Shown piece by piece: positions 24,301-33,059 of a DNA stretch of 64,000 bases (its first letter is position 1; each line of letters begins with the position of its first letter). The notes under the pieces were generated by a model that saw only the letters and a program-made list of their open reading frames with translations, was not told the origin of the DNA and ran no database searches. Source of the stretch: Salminus brasiliensis (lineage: Eukaryota > Chordata > Actinopteri > Characiformes > Bryconidae); the NCBI RefSeq assembly GCF_030463535.1, contig NC_132893.1, forward strand, positions 34,431,191-34,495,190. Reading direction: 5' to 3'. Both the position numbers and the translations under genes were made by a program.

Positions 24301-25212
24301 AATGATTGTTTTACATTATTAAGATTATCTGAAAGAGTTAAATACAACAAATATGCAAAAACAGAGGAAATTAGAATGAAACGGGGGTGAATACTTTGTC
24401 ACAGTACTGTCTATGGACATTAAGCTGCTAAAACAGGCAGTTTTGAAATCTTTGTTTTTGTGAGATCACAAAATCCACCACATTTACATATATCTGCCGA
24501 TTTAGCCTAGCGGTTTAGGCTCATCCACTCATGGTGAAGTTATAAGGAGTGTTTCAGACCAGACTGTAATTTGAACCCCGATTAGCACACAGATTACCTC
24601 CATAGATCAGTTTTAAAGCCACACTAAATGAATTCTGTAGTCACATGGATTTCAGTAGAAGAAGAAAAGATAGGGCCTTCAGAACTGATTGCAATATTCT
24701 GTTAAGTCCCAGGCTGAGGAAGTATGGCGATATTGCCATCCTGGTTGCAGAAAAGCCACCAACCTTCTCATTTCGTCATCTCTTATCTTCTCATCCTCCC
24801 ACATGAACACCCCAGCCAGGGCAGCCACAAGTTTTCCAGCAGGAGAGCGCTTGCCCTGCAGCCGGCGCCATATGCTGCCCACGAGGGTCCACCTGGTCCT
24901 CTCCGAGTAGAGGTTGGAGTACAACTCTGCGATCTGGAAAGCTCTTCTCAGTCTCTGACCAGTAACAAAGCTGCACTGATTGGCCAAAATGGACAGTAGG
25001 CCTTCTTTCTTCTTCTTCCCAACCCCACTGCCACCTTCTCCTGCCTTCTGGAGCCAAGTAAGCAGCAGGCCTACTCGTCCACCCAGCCATGCAGCAGGCC
25101 CAGCCTGGCCAGGTCCAACACCATGGGCTTCTCTAGAAGCATTGGAGCATTGCAGGCGGACAGCACGGACACCAATAGTGCAAATTGGACGGCGGTGGAT
25201 GGAGGGGAACAT
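17150..25212 (-). CDS. stard7: StAR-related lipid transfer protein 7 (START domain), complete
   Basis: STARD7 binds phosphatidylcholine and carries it to mitochondria, supporting inner-membrane structure. Eight exons (minus strand): 25212-24764, 24032-23866, 23109-23060, 22764-22654, 21750-21668, 21237-21138, 19419-19335, 17313-17150. All introns are GT-AG and phases match, giving 1209 nt and 402 aa. Residues 1-70 are rich in Arg/Ala/Gly, fitting a mitochondrial presequence. A hydrophobic stretch (LVAALAGVFMW, 128-138) matches the segment cleaved by the PARL protease in the mammalian protein. The START domain runs from about 180 to 370, with KVWRRP, WDALVIKL, YPMYSRDYVYVRR, VIRPHKSFDENGFDYLLTYS and GMPDFLEKL. 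The start at 25212 is the first in-frame ATG and has G at -3. Mammalian STARD7 is about 370 aa; the extra length is N-terminal. Identity is near certain; the exact start is less so. Confidence 0.95.
17325..18025 (+). repeat. Purine-only GA-rich array with ~160-bp higher-order units
   Basis: About 700 bp almost free of pyrimidines apart from T, made of GAGA runs. A block including 'gtaggagtgaatgagtataa' recurs near 17607, 17776 and 17944, so groups of simple repeats were duplicated together. It lies in the last intron of stard7. Confidence 0.92.
18738..19050. mobile_element. Decayed MITE-like repeat in stard7 intron 7
   Basis: Starts 'agagctgggcgatatttaaa' and ends with 'aaatattgccataactcata' followed by 'gctcta', a weak inverted repeat. 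It contains 'acgatacgataaaatatt', common in fish interspersed repeats. Confidence 0.45.
19335..19419 (-). CDS. stard7: stard7 exon 7
   Basis: 85 nt, residues 321-348 (NGFDYLLTYSDDPQTVFP then RYCLSWMVSS). Donor CAGCG|gtgagt. Confidence 0.94.
19630..20195 (+). mobile_element. 3' fragment of an L2/CR1-type LINE
   Basis: In several broken frames the translation resembles the C-terminal tail of LINE reverse transcriptases (a region after the catalytic domain, rich in 'AYKA/PSVL...RLKTLLF'-like text). It ends with 'ttttgtaagtcgctctggag' and an 'attgtaattgtaaat' tail typical of L2-like elements. Frameshifts and stops make it inactive. It sits in stard7 intron 6, opposite to the gene. Confidence 0.65.
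21000..21115 (-). mobile_element. tRNA-derived SINE (family 1), fragment
   Basis: Reverse complement of the family-1 head, with 'gctctaaccgctgagccacc' at its right end and a diverged B box. It lies in stard7 intron 6 just before exon 6. Confidence 0.75.
21138..21237 (-). CDS. stard7: stard7 exon 6
   Basis: 100 nt, completes Arg287 and encodes 288-320 (AVEHPGVPES...VIRPHKSFDE). Donor GATGAG|gtgaga. Confidence 0.94.
21271..21302. repeat. (TG)n microsatellite in stard7 intron 5
   Basis: About 16 TG dinucleotides preceded by 'gtgtgtgggtg'. Confidence 0.95.
21668..21750 (-). CDS. stard7: stard7 exon 5
   Basis: 83 nt, residues 260-286 plus two bases (YPMYSRDYVYVRRYDVDV...MVLVS). Donor CCAG|gtgagc. 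Confidence 0.94.
22654..22764 (-). CDS. stard7: stard7 exon 4
   Basis: 111 nt, residues 223-259 (LDTEYRKKWDALVIKL through HWATHFP), flanked by 'tgatctag' and CCA|gtaagc. Part of the START core. Confidence 0.94.
23060..23109 (-). CDS. stard7: stard7 exon 3
   Basis: 50 nt, encoding FGSYTDITPRQFFNVQ after the split Val. Acceptor 'ctgtttccag', donor GCAG|gtactg. Sequence is very close to the vertebrate family at this point. Confidence 0.93.
23391..23662. repeat. 79-bp minisatellite, ~3.4 copies, in stard7 intron 2
   Basis: Units begin 'gaggaggaggagctacagcc' and start at 23391, 23470, 23549 and 23628, exactly 79 bp apart. Units are almost identical; the last carries 'ggaggcggag' and is truncated. 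Confidence 0.97.
23866..24032 (-). CDS. stard7: stard7 exon 2 (linker and START entry)
   Basis: Acceptor 'gctggtgctcag', donor AGAG|gttagt, 167 nt, phase 2 to phase 1. A variable Ala/Gln-rich linker is followed by WEVVIEKKTFKVWRRP, the beginning of the START domain. Confidence 0.93.
24764..25212 (-). CDS. stard7: stard7 exon 1 (presequence and membrane segment)
   Basis: Encodes residues 1-149 plus two bases of Arg150. It includes KKKK at 66-69, the conserved GLLSILANQC block at 71-80 and the hydrophobic segment at 128-138. The donor is AGAAG|gttggt. The frame stays open upstream of 25212 but has no earlier ATG. Confidence 0.9.
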
Positions 25213-25990
25213 GACTGTCCAATGCAAGTGTGTGGAGCACCAGGACCAGCACCAGGACCAGCACCAGCACCAGCACCAGCTGTGAGACCCTGCTATCTGA
25301 ATACAACGGAGGTCCTCTGTGCAGCAGCTATGAGAAGGCAGGCATCAGCACCTGAGCATGGCCATGGTGCTGGATCTGATGCAAAAGCTCTTGATCTGTG
25401 TGGGCACACCTGGCCAGATGATCTCCATGCAGTAGCAGAGCTCTCCAGCTAGCAACCAGCATGCAATGTCACTCTATCAAACCACATGGACAGGCTAATA
25501 TGCTAGCTAGCTATCAAGGAAGTCTAGCACGACCTGCTCGAAGACAGATGATAAAAATACTCACTAAATACTCTCTAAATATCTACAGTTAGTGTTAAAC
25601 ATTTCCATAAAGCGAGAAGGAATATAAAAAGTCAGAAATGGCAAATAGACGGTTTGACATTAGCTAGCTAGCTTAGCTTAGCCAACAATACAGACACAAA
25701 CAGCCACTTTATATACAAAAAAACTACGCTACGATCTACAGTCACTAACACACAGCACTCCAGCTCTGCAGATCGTCTGTCTTCTGTCCACAGCGCACAT
25801 TAAACGGTCCTCCTCACCAGCTGCTCCTACTTTCTACCCCAAGCCTATGTTGGCCGTCCTCATGCTCTCAGAGCGACAGAGAGGTCTGCGACCTTCAAGC
25901 CCCGCCCACACCTTGTTTAGAACGTTCGTATTGGTCCGCGCATGTCACTTGCTCTACTCCTATTGGCTCTCTCTTGTGTCAGTCAACTTT
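25213..25990 (-). promoter_or_regulatory. stard7: stard7 5' UTR and promoter region
   Basis: On the minus strand there are two CCAAT boxes (plus-strand 'attgg' at 25930-25934 and 25962-25966, 32 bp apart) and a GC box (plus-strand 'ccccgccc' at about 25900-25907). These lie about 690-750 bp upstream of the ATG. Paired CCAAT boxes at about three helical turns are typical of NF-Y-driven, TATA-less promoters. Transcription probably begins near 25850. A short CAGCAC/CAGGAC tandem repeat at about 25239-25280 falls in the predicted 5' UTR. Confidence 0.6.
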
Positions 25991-26183
25991 ACAGGCTATC
26001 CGGGGTGTTCCGCGTATGTTCGAGGTAGGGCACTCGTTCGTTCGCTCCCTAAATCTTACAGTCGCTTGTGCTATTTGTCCATTTCTAAGAAATTAAGCCA
26101 ATGTAGCGACGTTCTAACGGTGCAGGATAATCACATTATGTGTTATGTATAATATATATGTTGTGTTATTAGTTTTTTCTACT

Positions 26184-26546
26184 CTAATCAGCCATAAAAT
26201 TAAAACCACTCACCACTGCCACGTGAGTACCATTGATTATCTTCATCCATAGTTGCATCAGTGAAGGGTGCATAAATTAGGCAGCAAGTGAACACTAGAT
26301 TATTGAAGGTGATGTGGTGAGGCAGGGGAAATGGGCAGATGACTGGGGTAGGCCTTGTGGGTGTTCCTGCATGGTCACCCAAAGGCTAATGGATGATCAT
26401 GGAGGCCCTACCTTCGATTTACAGGACTTAAAGGGTCTGCTGCTGATACCGCAGGACTCCTTCAGTGGTCTTATGGAGTATAAGAGGCATAAGAGGGACC
26501 TACACGATATGATGCAGGTGGTCTTAATGTTATGGCTGATCAGTGT
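26184..26546 (+). mobile_element. MITE family B, short copy
   Basis: Left 'aatcagccataaaattaaaa', right 'taatgttatggctgatcagt', imperfect inverted ends; internal text shared with 8440-8944. It lies just upstream of the stard7 promoter. Confidence 0.8.
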
Positions 26547-26549
26547 AGA

Positions 26550-27470
26550 AAGCCAGCTATCCTACACCTATATTTTGAAATGACTGTCCTAGCTATTTTT
26601 GCTATTATTCAATTCTAATAATATGCTATTTTGAATTGTGGGGGCTACATAATCCACTACATACCGTAGATGGCCACATTTACTGCAGAGAGGCCCAACC
26701 TGCACTGCAGAATGCTGACACACTACGAAGGGCACTTCTCTTTTGGTTTGAGACGCACCCTGGCGTTTGCTCAATGTAACAGCAAGCTGAGGTGACTCAT
26801 CAATGGCTGACTTTGGGCCAGCAGTGTGCTGGAAATCTGAGCATGAGCTGTTGCACAAGAAAACAGCGAGGCTGATTTCAGATCAGCCTTAAAGATCAGC
26901 TTCTTCCTGCTCACTGATGAAGGTCCTTCACTGCTTGTAAAGGTTAAAGGCTGAAACGTGATCTTCCTCACGCTAGTTAGGCCTGTGTTGTTCACTGACC
27001 TCTGTGGAGCACCTAAGGTGACACTGTGGCTGTTTTTAATAAGGTGTGGCTACAGGATAATATATATTGAGGCCACAAAATCATAATAATAAAAAAAAGG
27101 TTGCAAATGGTCTCATGATATTGTTTTGTGCCAACATTCAACTTAATTTGGGGGATTGATATGTGATCTAGTGGCCACGCCTTCTTTTAAACATCATTTA
27201 AAGTTACCATAGACCTACAGTGTGGCTTATATTCACACACATATTAACAGTACATTTGTTGGGTTTGGGTTTGGGTTCAGGTTCCTGGTCATCGATCAAG
27301 CTATGCGGCTAAAAATATATATTTGCTCATTTGATGCATCTTTAAATTCCTCTTTTCATCGTCTTTTAGTCACATGACTACCAGTATTTCACAAAACTTT
27401 AGGCATTCTGATTTGATTGCATCCGGAAAATGTAGTTAGATGGTAGTTAGATGCTGATCCAGGCCACAAA
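26550..27470. other. Intergenic DNA between stard7 and slc20a1
   Basis: No supported exon. The minus-strand frame at about 26771-26995 has no splice context or recognisable domain. Confidence 0.4.
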
Positions 27471-27471
27471 T

Positions 27472-27628
27472 GGGGCAGTGGTGGGTCAGCGGTTAGAGCT
27501 CCGGGCTGTTGTTGACAGAGTTGTGGGTTCGATAGCCGGGCTCGGCCAGCTACCACTGTTGGGTCCTTAAGCAAGGCCCTTCACCCTTTCTGTTCCCCGG
27601 GCTGCCCACCACTTTGGGGGTGTCTGTT
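27472..27628 (+). mobile_element. tRNA-derived SINE (family 1)
   Basis: Head 'ggggcagtggtgggtcagcg' with B-box-like 'gggttcgatagcc' and body 'agcaaggcccttcaccc'. Truncated compared with 29600-29828. Confidence 0.8.
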
Positions 27629-28185
27629 CCCTCCACGGATGGGACTGGTTTGATTCTGTTGTTAGCGCTGGTTCGAGGCCTCCTTTGGAAATGTTGGTGT
27701 ATTTTTTTGTAAAGAAACGAATGAAGAGGGAGAAAGAAGGTGAGCCCCCTCCTCAAATCCCACCTACAGCATTAACACCACTTTGCAGAAGATGGCAGAT
27801 GGTCCTGGATTAGAAATCCTACAAGCAATGGTTCTTCATGTCCACTAGAGGGGGCTGTGATGCAATACACGTTTAACACCCTCTTCAAGCCAGGCCTGCT
27901 TGAGAACATGGTTCCATACAGAACCAAAAGAGTTAAAGAACCTCTTCCATTAGTATGTATAGTGTACATCCTTAAAATGTGTTCTTTAGCAAAGGCAATA
28001 TTTGTTTACAGTCAGATCAAAAGTATTTGGACAGTTTTAATTGTTTTAAGTGTAATTCAGCGGCTAACAGAAATCCCTGCCAAAAGTAATTGGACAAATT
28101 ACTGATAAGCAGTTTAATGGCCAGTTGTAGCCAGTTCCCTTTCTCTCCCTGACTGGTTGGGGCGGTGGGAGAAATACATTACTTG

Positions 28186-28403
28186 TGCAAAAGTTTGTGG
28201 ACACTCCTTTTGATAAATGCATTCAGCTATTTTAAGTTGCACCCATTGCTGACATAGATGTGCAAATGCACACACAAAACCTGTCTACTCCCTGTAGAGA
28301 AGTACTGCCAATAGAATAGGACTCTCTGGAGCAGAGCATTAAACAACAACCTATTGGCACCATGCTGCCTAATGCCAGGCGTGGGCTAGAGGGGTATAAA
28401 GCC
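28186..28403 (+). mobile_element. Tc1/mariner-like MITE (family A), 3'-truncated
   Basis: Left part of the family from 'gcaaaagtttgtggacactc' to 'ggggtataaagcc', then unrelated sequence. Confidence 0.8.
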
Positions 28404-28867
28404 TATCCTCTCCCTCTGGAGCTGCAGAGCTTTATTGTGAAGTGCTCAGTTCCTGTTCTGAGAGACGCTGGATGGACTCAGAAGCTCCACTGCTGGACTT
28501 TTTTCTTTTGTGAGCTGCTTTTTGGACACTTTTACTGCAGTCATTATTTCACTGCAGGTACGACACTTTTGTCTCAGCTCATGCCCAACACTGTTCCCCT
28601 CTGTGCCGTGGTCTGTCCCGGGCACAGCCAGTGCTGCTTACCAGAGAACACAGCAGTACTGCACACATAAGCTGCAGTGAGTCATCCATAATGCCTTAAG
28701 GCAATAGATGTAGTTAATAGTAGATTACTGCCTGTACAGTTTACAGTCAGTGATTGACCTGTTCGCACAGAAAATATAGAAAATGGGGTCTACTAGATGT
28801 CCAAACTAGATGTCTGCAGGCCTTTTCTCCTGGACATCTTTCATATAGGAGAGGTTGGAGAGCAAGA

Positions 28868-29310
28868 TGCCCAAAAGTATCCAGACCCCCCCTTCTAATG
28901 AGTGAATTCAGCTGTTTGACATACACAGCTTGTTCAATCCCAATGGAAAAGTACTCTGGATGTTCTCGAAGGGGTCACATGCTCAGCCATGAGCACGTGA
29001 CCCCTAAGGTCACCATGCCCAAGGCCGAGCGTGAGCTAGAAGGGTATAAATAATCCCCCCAGCATTGGGCTGTGAGGTCTCTGTAGTGATGATAAACCTC
29101 CATCCTCTACCTTTGGAATGAGTTGGAGAGTCAGAACTAATCATCCAACATCAGTACCTGACCCTACTAATGCTCTCATGAGGCTGAATGCAATCAAATC
29201 CTCCTCACACCAATGTTAATGTTCCATGGTGTAGTGTAAGATCTTCCCAGACGAGTACAGGCTGTTATTGCAGTAATCAGTGACCAACTCTCTGTTCATG
29301 CCCTTGGTTT
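28868..29310 (+). mobile_element. MITE related to family A, diverged subfamily
   Basis: Begins 'gcccaaaagtatccagaccc', carries 'gggtataaataatcccccc' and internal blocks matching 12565-12945. The right end is not clear. Confidence 0.6.
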
Positions 29311-29368
29311 CAGGAGAAGGCTGCAGGAGCAGCGTGGATAGTGTAGTCTACTGTGTTTGAGCTCCTCA

Positions 29369-29369
<1 letters not shown>

Positions 29370-29399
<30 letters not shown>

Positions 29400-29416
29400 A
29401 AGTGTGTGTGTGTGTT
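29370..29416. repeat. (TG)n microsatellite
   Basis: TG dinucleotides with one 'taag' interruption. Confidence 0.95.
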
Positions 29417-29599
29417 CAGAGGGTGCAGTCTCCTAGCTTCACTTTCAGCTGAGGAGGGAGAACGCAGCACCTGCAGTGATAGTAAAGCAGCCAGAGAGGA
29501 GGGAACTGTGTGTCCTTATTATCGGAAACAGCCCATCCGTGTACACGTACAGAGGGGTCGGCCTTCCTATGTACCAGTCCACCAAGCTGTGAAAGCTAT

Positions 29600-29828
29600 T
29601 TCACATTTAACCCATCTGTGGTAGTGAACACACACTCACACACACTAGTGAACTAGGGGCAGTGAGCACACACACACACACCCAGAGCGGTGGGCAGCCA
29701 ACTCCAGCGCCCGGGGAGCAGAGAGGGTAAAGGGCCTTGCTCAAGGGCCCAACAGTGGCAGCTTGCCAAGCCCGGGAATCGAACCCACAACCCTGTTATG
29801 CTCTAACCGCTGAGCCACCACTGCCCCT
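29600..29828 (-). mobile_element. tRNA-derived SINE (family 1), near-complete
   Basis: Minus-strand copy: head at its right end ('gctgagccaccactgcccct' on plus), B-box 'gggttcgattcccggg' and tail at 'cacatttaacccatctg'. It has an internal (CA)n run characteristic of the family. Confidence 0.85.
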
Positions 29829-30361
29829 AAAAAGTGACAACGCTTTGTGAAGTTGCACTTAGGATGAACATCTAACATCATGTATGAATTCATTTATGCT
29901 TTAATTCTCATTCAAAGTTGGACTCTGTTGTTGTTTACAATGTGCAATACCCCCCCCCCCCCATGTGCAATTAAATAATATTGTTTGTCTCAAAGGTTTT
30001 GACTTGTATTATTTATATTGTGTATATACTGCTAATGTATCTACTTTTCTTCCTTTGCTGCTGTGATGCTGTGTGTATTTCCCCACTTTGGGACTAATGA
30101 AGCATTATCTTATCTTATTTGTTTTCCCAAATTCTGCATAAATCAGTGGTTGTGAAGTTATCATTCAAAGTGGGGGGTGATATGCTTAATTATAGAAAGA
30201 CGTACAGACTGACATTTCTTTACAGTGGAGGTGATTGTGATGGTGATAGAAAGCAGGTGACCCACCAGTGAACCTACACGTGTCTTTTGAGTTTGTGGAT
30301 GTAATGTGGGTGATGGCAAAATAGTGGAAATTCTGAAAAAAAGATGTTTCTATATGTACTG

Positions 30362-30362
30362 T

Positions 30363-30408
<46 letters not shown>
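30362..30408. repeat. (CA)n(TA)n compound microsatellite
   Basis: A CA run followed directly by a TA run. Confidence 0.95.
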
Positions 30409-30422
30409 GCATGAAAAAAGTT

Positions 30423-30753
30423 GTGGTTCTCCATCACTGTGTTCATCATTAAAACATCTCCAAAGTTCTCCTCTCTCATGGAGTCTAGTATTATTTAGAG
30501 TTCTCCTCAGATCAGCACCTGGTTTGGTGGTAAATCAGGGCTTAATGATGGTAAATCAGGTGAGCTGCTGCTGCTGCTGCTGCTGCTGCTGATGGAGTTG
30601 AACACATCCTCCACGCTGTGCTGGCTGGACTGGGGGGCGTCCAGGAGAACCCTGGAGGAGCCGAGCTCTGCTCTTCAGACTAGCTCACCGACAAGATCTC
30701 ACTACTTTCTTTTTTTTTTATTATTATTATTTACTGGATTTATGTTCACCTGC
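30423..30753. repeat. Dispersed repeat C, copy 1, with nine CTG units
   Basis: Closely matches 55032-55362 ('ttctccatcac', 'ggtggtaaatcagggcttaa', 'gctggactggggggcgtcca'). It differs by scattered changes, a small replacement near 30712 and a CTG run at 30565-30591 of nine units against three in the other copy. Function and class are unknown. Confidence 0.85.
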
Positions 30754-30972
30754 TAGCAAAACTAACAAAATATCTGTAAATATCTAGCTAGACAATGTGC
30801 TGTAGGTGCCTAAAGCCTCAGCTCAGTACACACTAATGTGTGCATGTAGATTAGGTGTGTTCACAGAAACACACAGAAACAAACACAGAGAAGAATACTG
30901 TCTAAAAACACCTAACACTTATAATTTCAGTGAGAATAAATACAGTCAAGGAAATGAGAGAGAGGGAGGCAA

Positions 30973-30976
30973 TTAA

Positions 30977-31012
<36 letters not shown>

Positions 31013-31378
31013 ACAGACAGGCCAGGCAGACAGACAGACAGGCAGACAGACAGACAGGCAGACAGACAGGCAGGCAGGCAGGCAGGCAGGCAGACAGGCA
31101 GGCAGGCAGGCAGGCCGGGCAGTCAGGCAGGCAGACAGGCAGGCAGGCAGGCAGGCAGGCAGACAGTCAGGCAGGCAGACAGGCAGACAGGCAGGCAGGC
31201 AGGCAGACAGACAGGCAGGCAGGCAGACAGACAGGCCAGGCAGACAGACAGACAGGCAGACAGACAGGCAGGCAGACAGACAGACAGACAGACAGACAGA
31301 CAGGCAGACAGACAGGCAGGCAGGCAGACAGACAGGCCAGGCAGACAGACAGACAGACAGACAGACAGACAGGCAGGC

Positions 31379-31449
<71 letters not shown>

Positions 31450-31466
31450 CCGGGCAGTCAGGCGGT
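30973..31466. repeat. CAGG/CAGA tetranucleotide array (~500 bp)
   Basis: Mixed CAGG and CAGA units with 'gccaggcagacagac' blocks recurring, showing internal duplications. The 183-residue Gln/Ala/Gly/Arg/Asp frame across it is a by-product of the repeat. It ends about 100 bp before the slc20a1 GC box. Confidence 0.97.
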
Positions 31467-31559
31467 CGGGGCAGGGCGTAGCTAACCAGTCAGGACCAGT
31501 CGGGTGCAGTTCAGCACTTATTTATTTCATTCTCCTTTTATTTATGTCTGTTCGCCATA

Positions 31560-32300
31560 TAAGGAGAATGGGCGGGGACGCGTGACGTCAGAGAGAGGAG
31601 AAAAAAAAGGAACATCCGCCTCCGCGAGACGCGCGGCCAGGGTGCTCATAAGAGCGGAGCGAGGCGGTCTGACTAACGGGCTTTATCTTTATTTTTAAGG
31701 TCGTAGAGCGCGTTTAACAGCTCACAGACACCGTGAGCCACTTGATTTCGTATTTATGTCCGACTTGACTCGCAGTTTTTGTGATTTCTGGGCAAAAAAT
31801 CTTTTATTTAAATTTTAAATTCAGTCTCGCGCCCAGCTCGTTTTTGAGCGGCTTCTGACCAGGAAACATCGAAAACCTACAAAATCCCCACCTACCATCT
31901 CTCTCCGCGTGGTGAGTAACACCTTAAATATTTTATATTTATTATTAAAAGGCGTTTCTTTATACATTTATCCTCAATTTGAACCGAAATAGTGTGAAAT
32001 TCGTGCGTTAATTCGGCGATTTGGCGCGCCGCGTTGGCGCGAGCGTGCGTTAGCTTTAGCTCCGCTAACGGCTTTCACAAGACCGAAGTGAAAAACTGCT
32101 CTAATTCTGCTTAAATCCTTTGAATAACGTTAAATTTGTTTTTTTAAACCCTTAAAATGTGATTTTACGTCGTGTTTCGATGATTCGTGTCGTTAACGGT
32201 TAGCCTAGCTTGTTGCTAAGCGCGGAATTCTGAATGAGTCGCTCGGTAACGGCACGTGCAGCGCGTAAAGAAGGAGCCGGCCGGTCTCGCGCTTAGCTTA
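31560..32300 (+). promoter_or_regulatory. slc20a1: slc20a1 CpG-rich promoter with GC box and CRE
   Basis: A local CpG-rich block. GC box 'gggcgggg' at 31570-31577 is followed at 31583-31590 by the perfect cAMP-response-element palindrome TGACGTCA, and then CG-rich DNA. The first exon donor is at 31911 ('ccgcgtg|gtgagt'). Transcription probably starts between about 31600 and 31720. CREB/ATF binding is inferred from the motif only. Confidence 0.7.
31620..31911 (+). other. slc20a1: slc20a1 non-coding exon 1 (5' UTR), 5' end approximate
   Basis: Ends at a consensus donor G|gtgagt at 31911/31912. The next exon begins at 36772 after 'tttctctccttttcag'. A non-coding first exon and a start codon in exon 2 match the known organisation of vertebrate SLC20A1. 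The 5' limit is a guess. Confidence 0.6.
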
Positions 32301-32821
32301 GCTTTAGCTTAACAGCTATCTGACCGTTTAAAGAGGCAGCTAGCTGCTGTTTAGCTGTTTAATGCACATCAGACCAGACCAGTCCAGTCATTGTCAGCCC
32401 AGAGCAGCTGGCCAAGGTCGGCAGTGTCAGCAGGAGAGCCCCCGAAGGAACCAAGGACCTGGAGGAGACCCCTTCCTAATAACAGTGTGTGCGGCCAGAA
32501 ACAATGACAGCTTATCAGTGTCGTGCTGCAAAGCTGTAGGATGTCCTGTATGTATTGACTGTGCCTAAAATCTCAAAAGGTGCACCCTATTTAACCCCCC
32601 CTTGATTGCATTGTGTGCAGCACAGCACAGCACAGGAGGAGAACGGGTGCAGAGTCATTGTGCTCCTACTTTCCTAAAGCTGCACAGCTTTGCCACAACT
32701 TAGGCTGGCACCAACCTCTCACATGTCAGGAAACCGCAGTGAGGAACCAAGACCCTGAAGAAAACACTCCCTAAGATGTAGGAGTGGATAGTAGTAATGC
32801 AATTTTATCCATTTGCTACTC

Positions 32822-33056
32822 GATAACAGGGTTGTGGGTTCGATTCCCGGGCTCGGCAAGCTGCCACTGTTGGGCCCTTGAGCAAGGCCCTTTACCCTCT
32901 CTGCTCCCCGGGCGCTGGAGTTGGCTGCCCACCGCTCTGGGAGTGTGTGTGTGTACTCACTGCCCCTAACGTGTGTGTGTGAGAGTGTGTGTTCACTACC
33001 AGATGGGTTAAATGCGGAGGGCACACTTCGCTGTACAGTGACAAAAATACGTGCAC
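32822..33056 (+). mobile_element. tRNA-derived SINE (family 1) in slc20a1 intron 1, 5'-truncated
   Basis: Starts at 'gataacagggttgtgggttc', keeps the B-box 'gggttcgattcccggg', and ends with 'cgctgtacagtgacaaaa'. Closely related to 29600-29828. Confidence 0.85.
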
Positions 33057-33059
33057 CTT

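Noticed and set aside
30930-31481. 183-residue frame rich in Gln, Ala, Gly, Arg and Asp
   Set aside because: It is the translation of the CAGG/CAGA array; a four-base repeat read in threes gives such a protein without selection.
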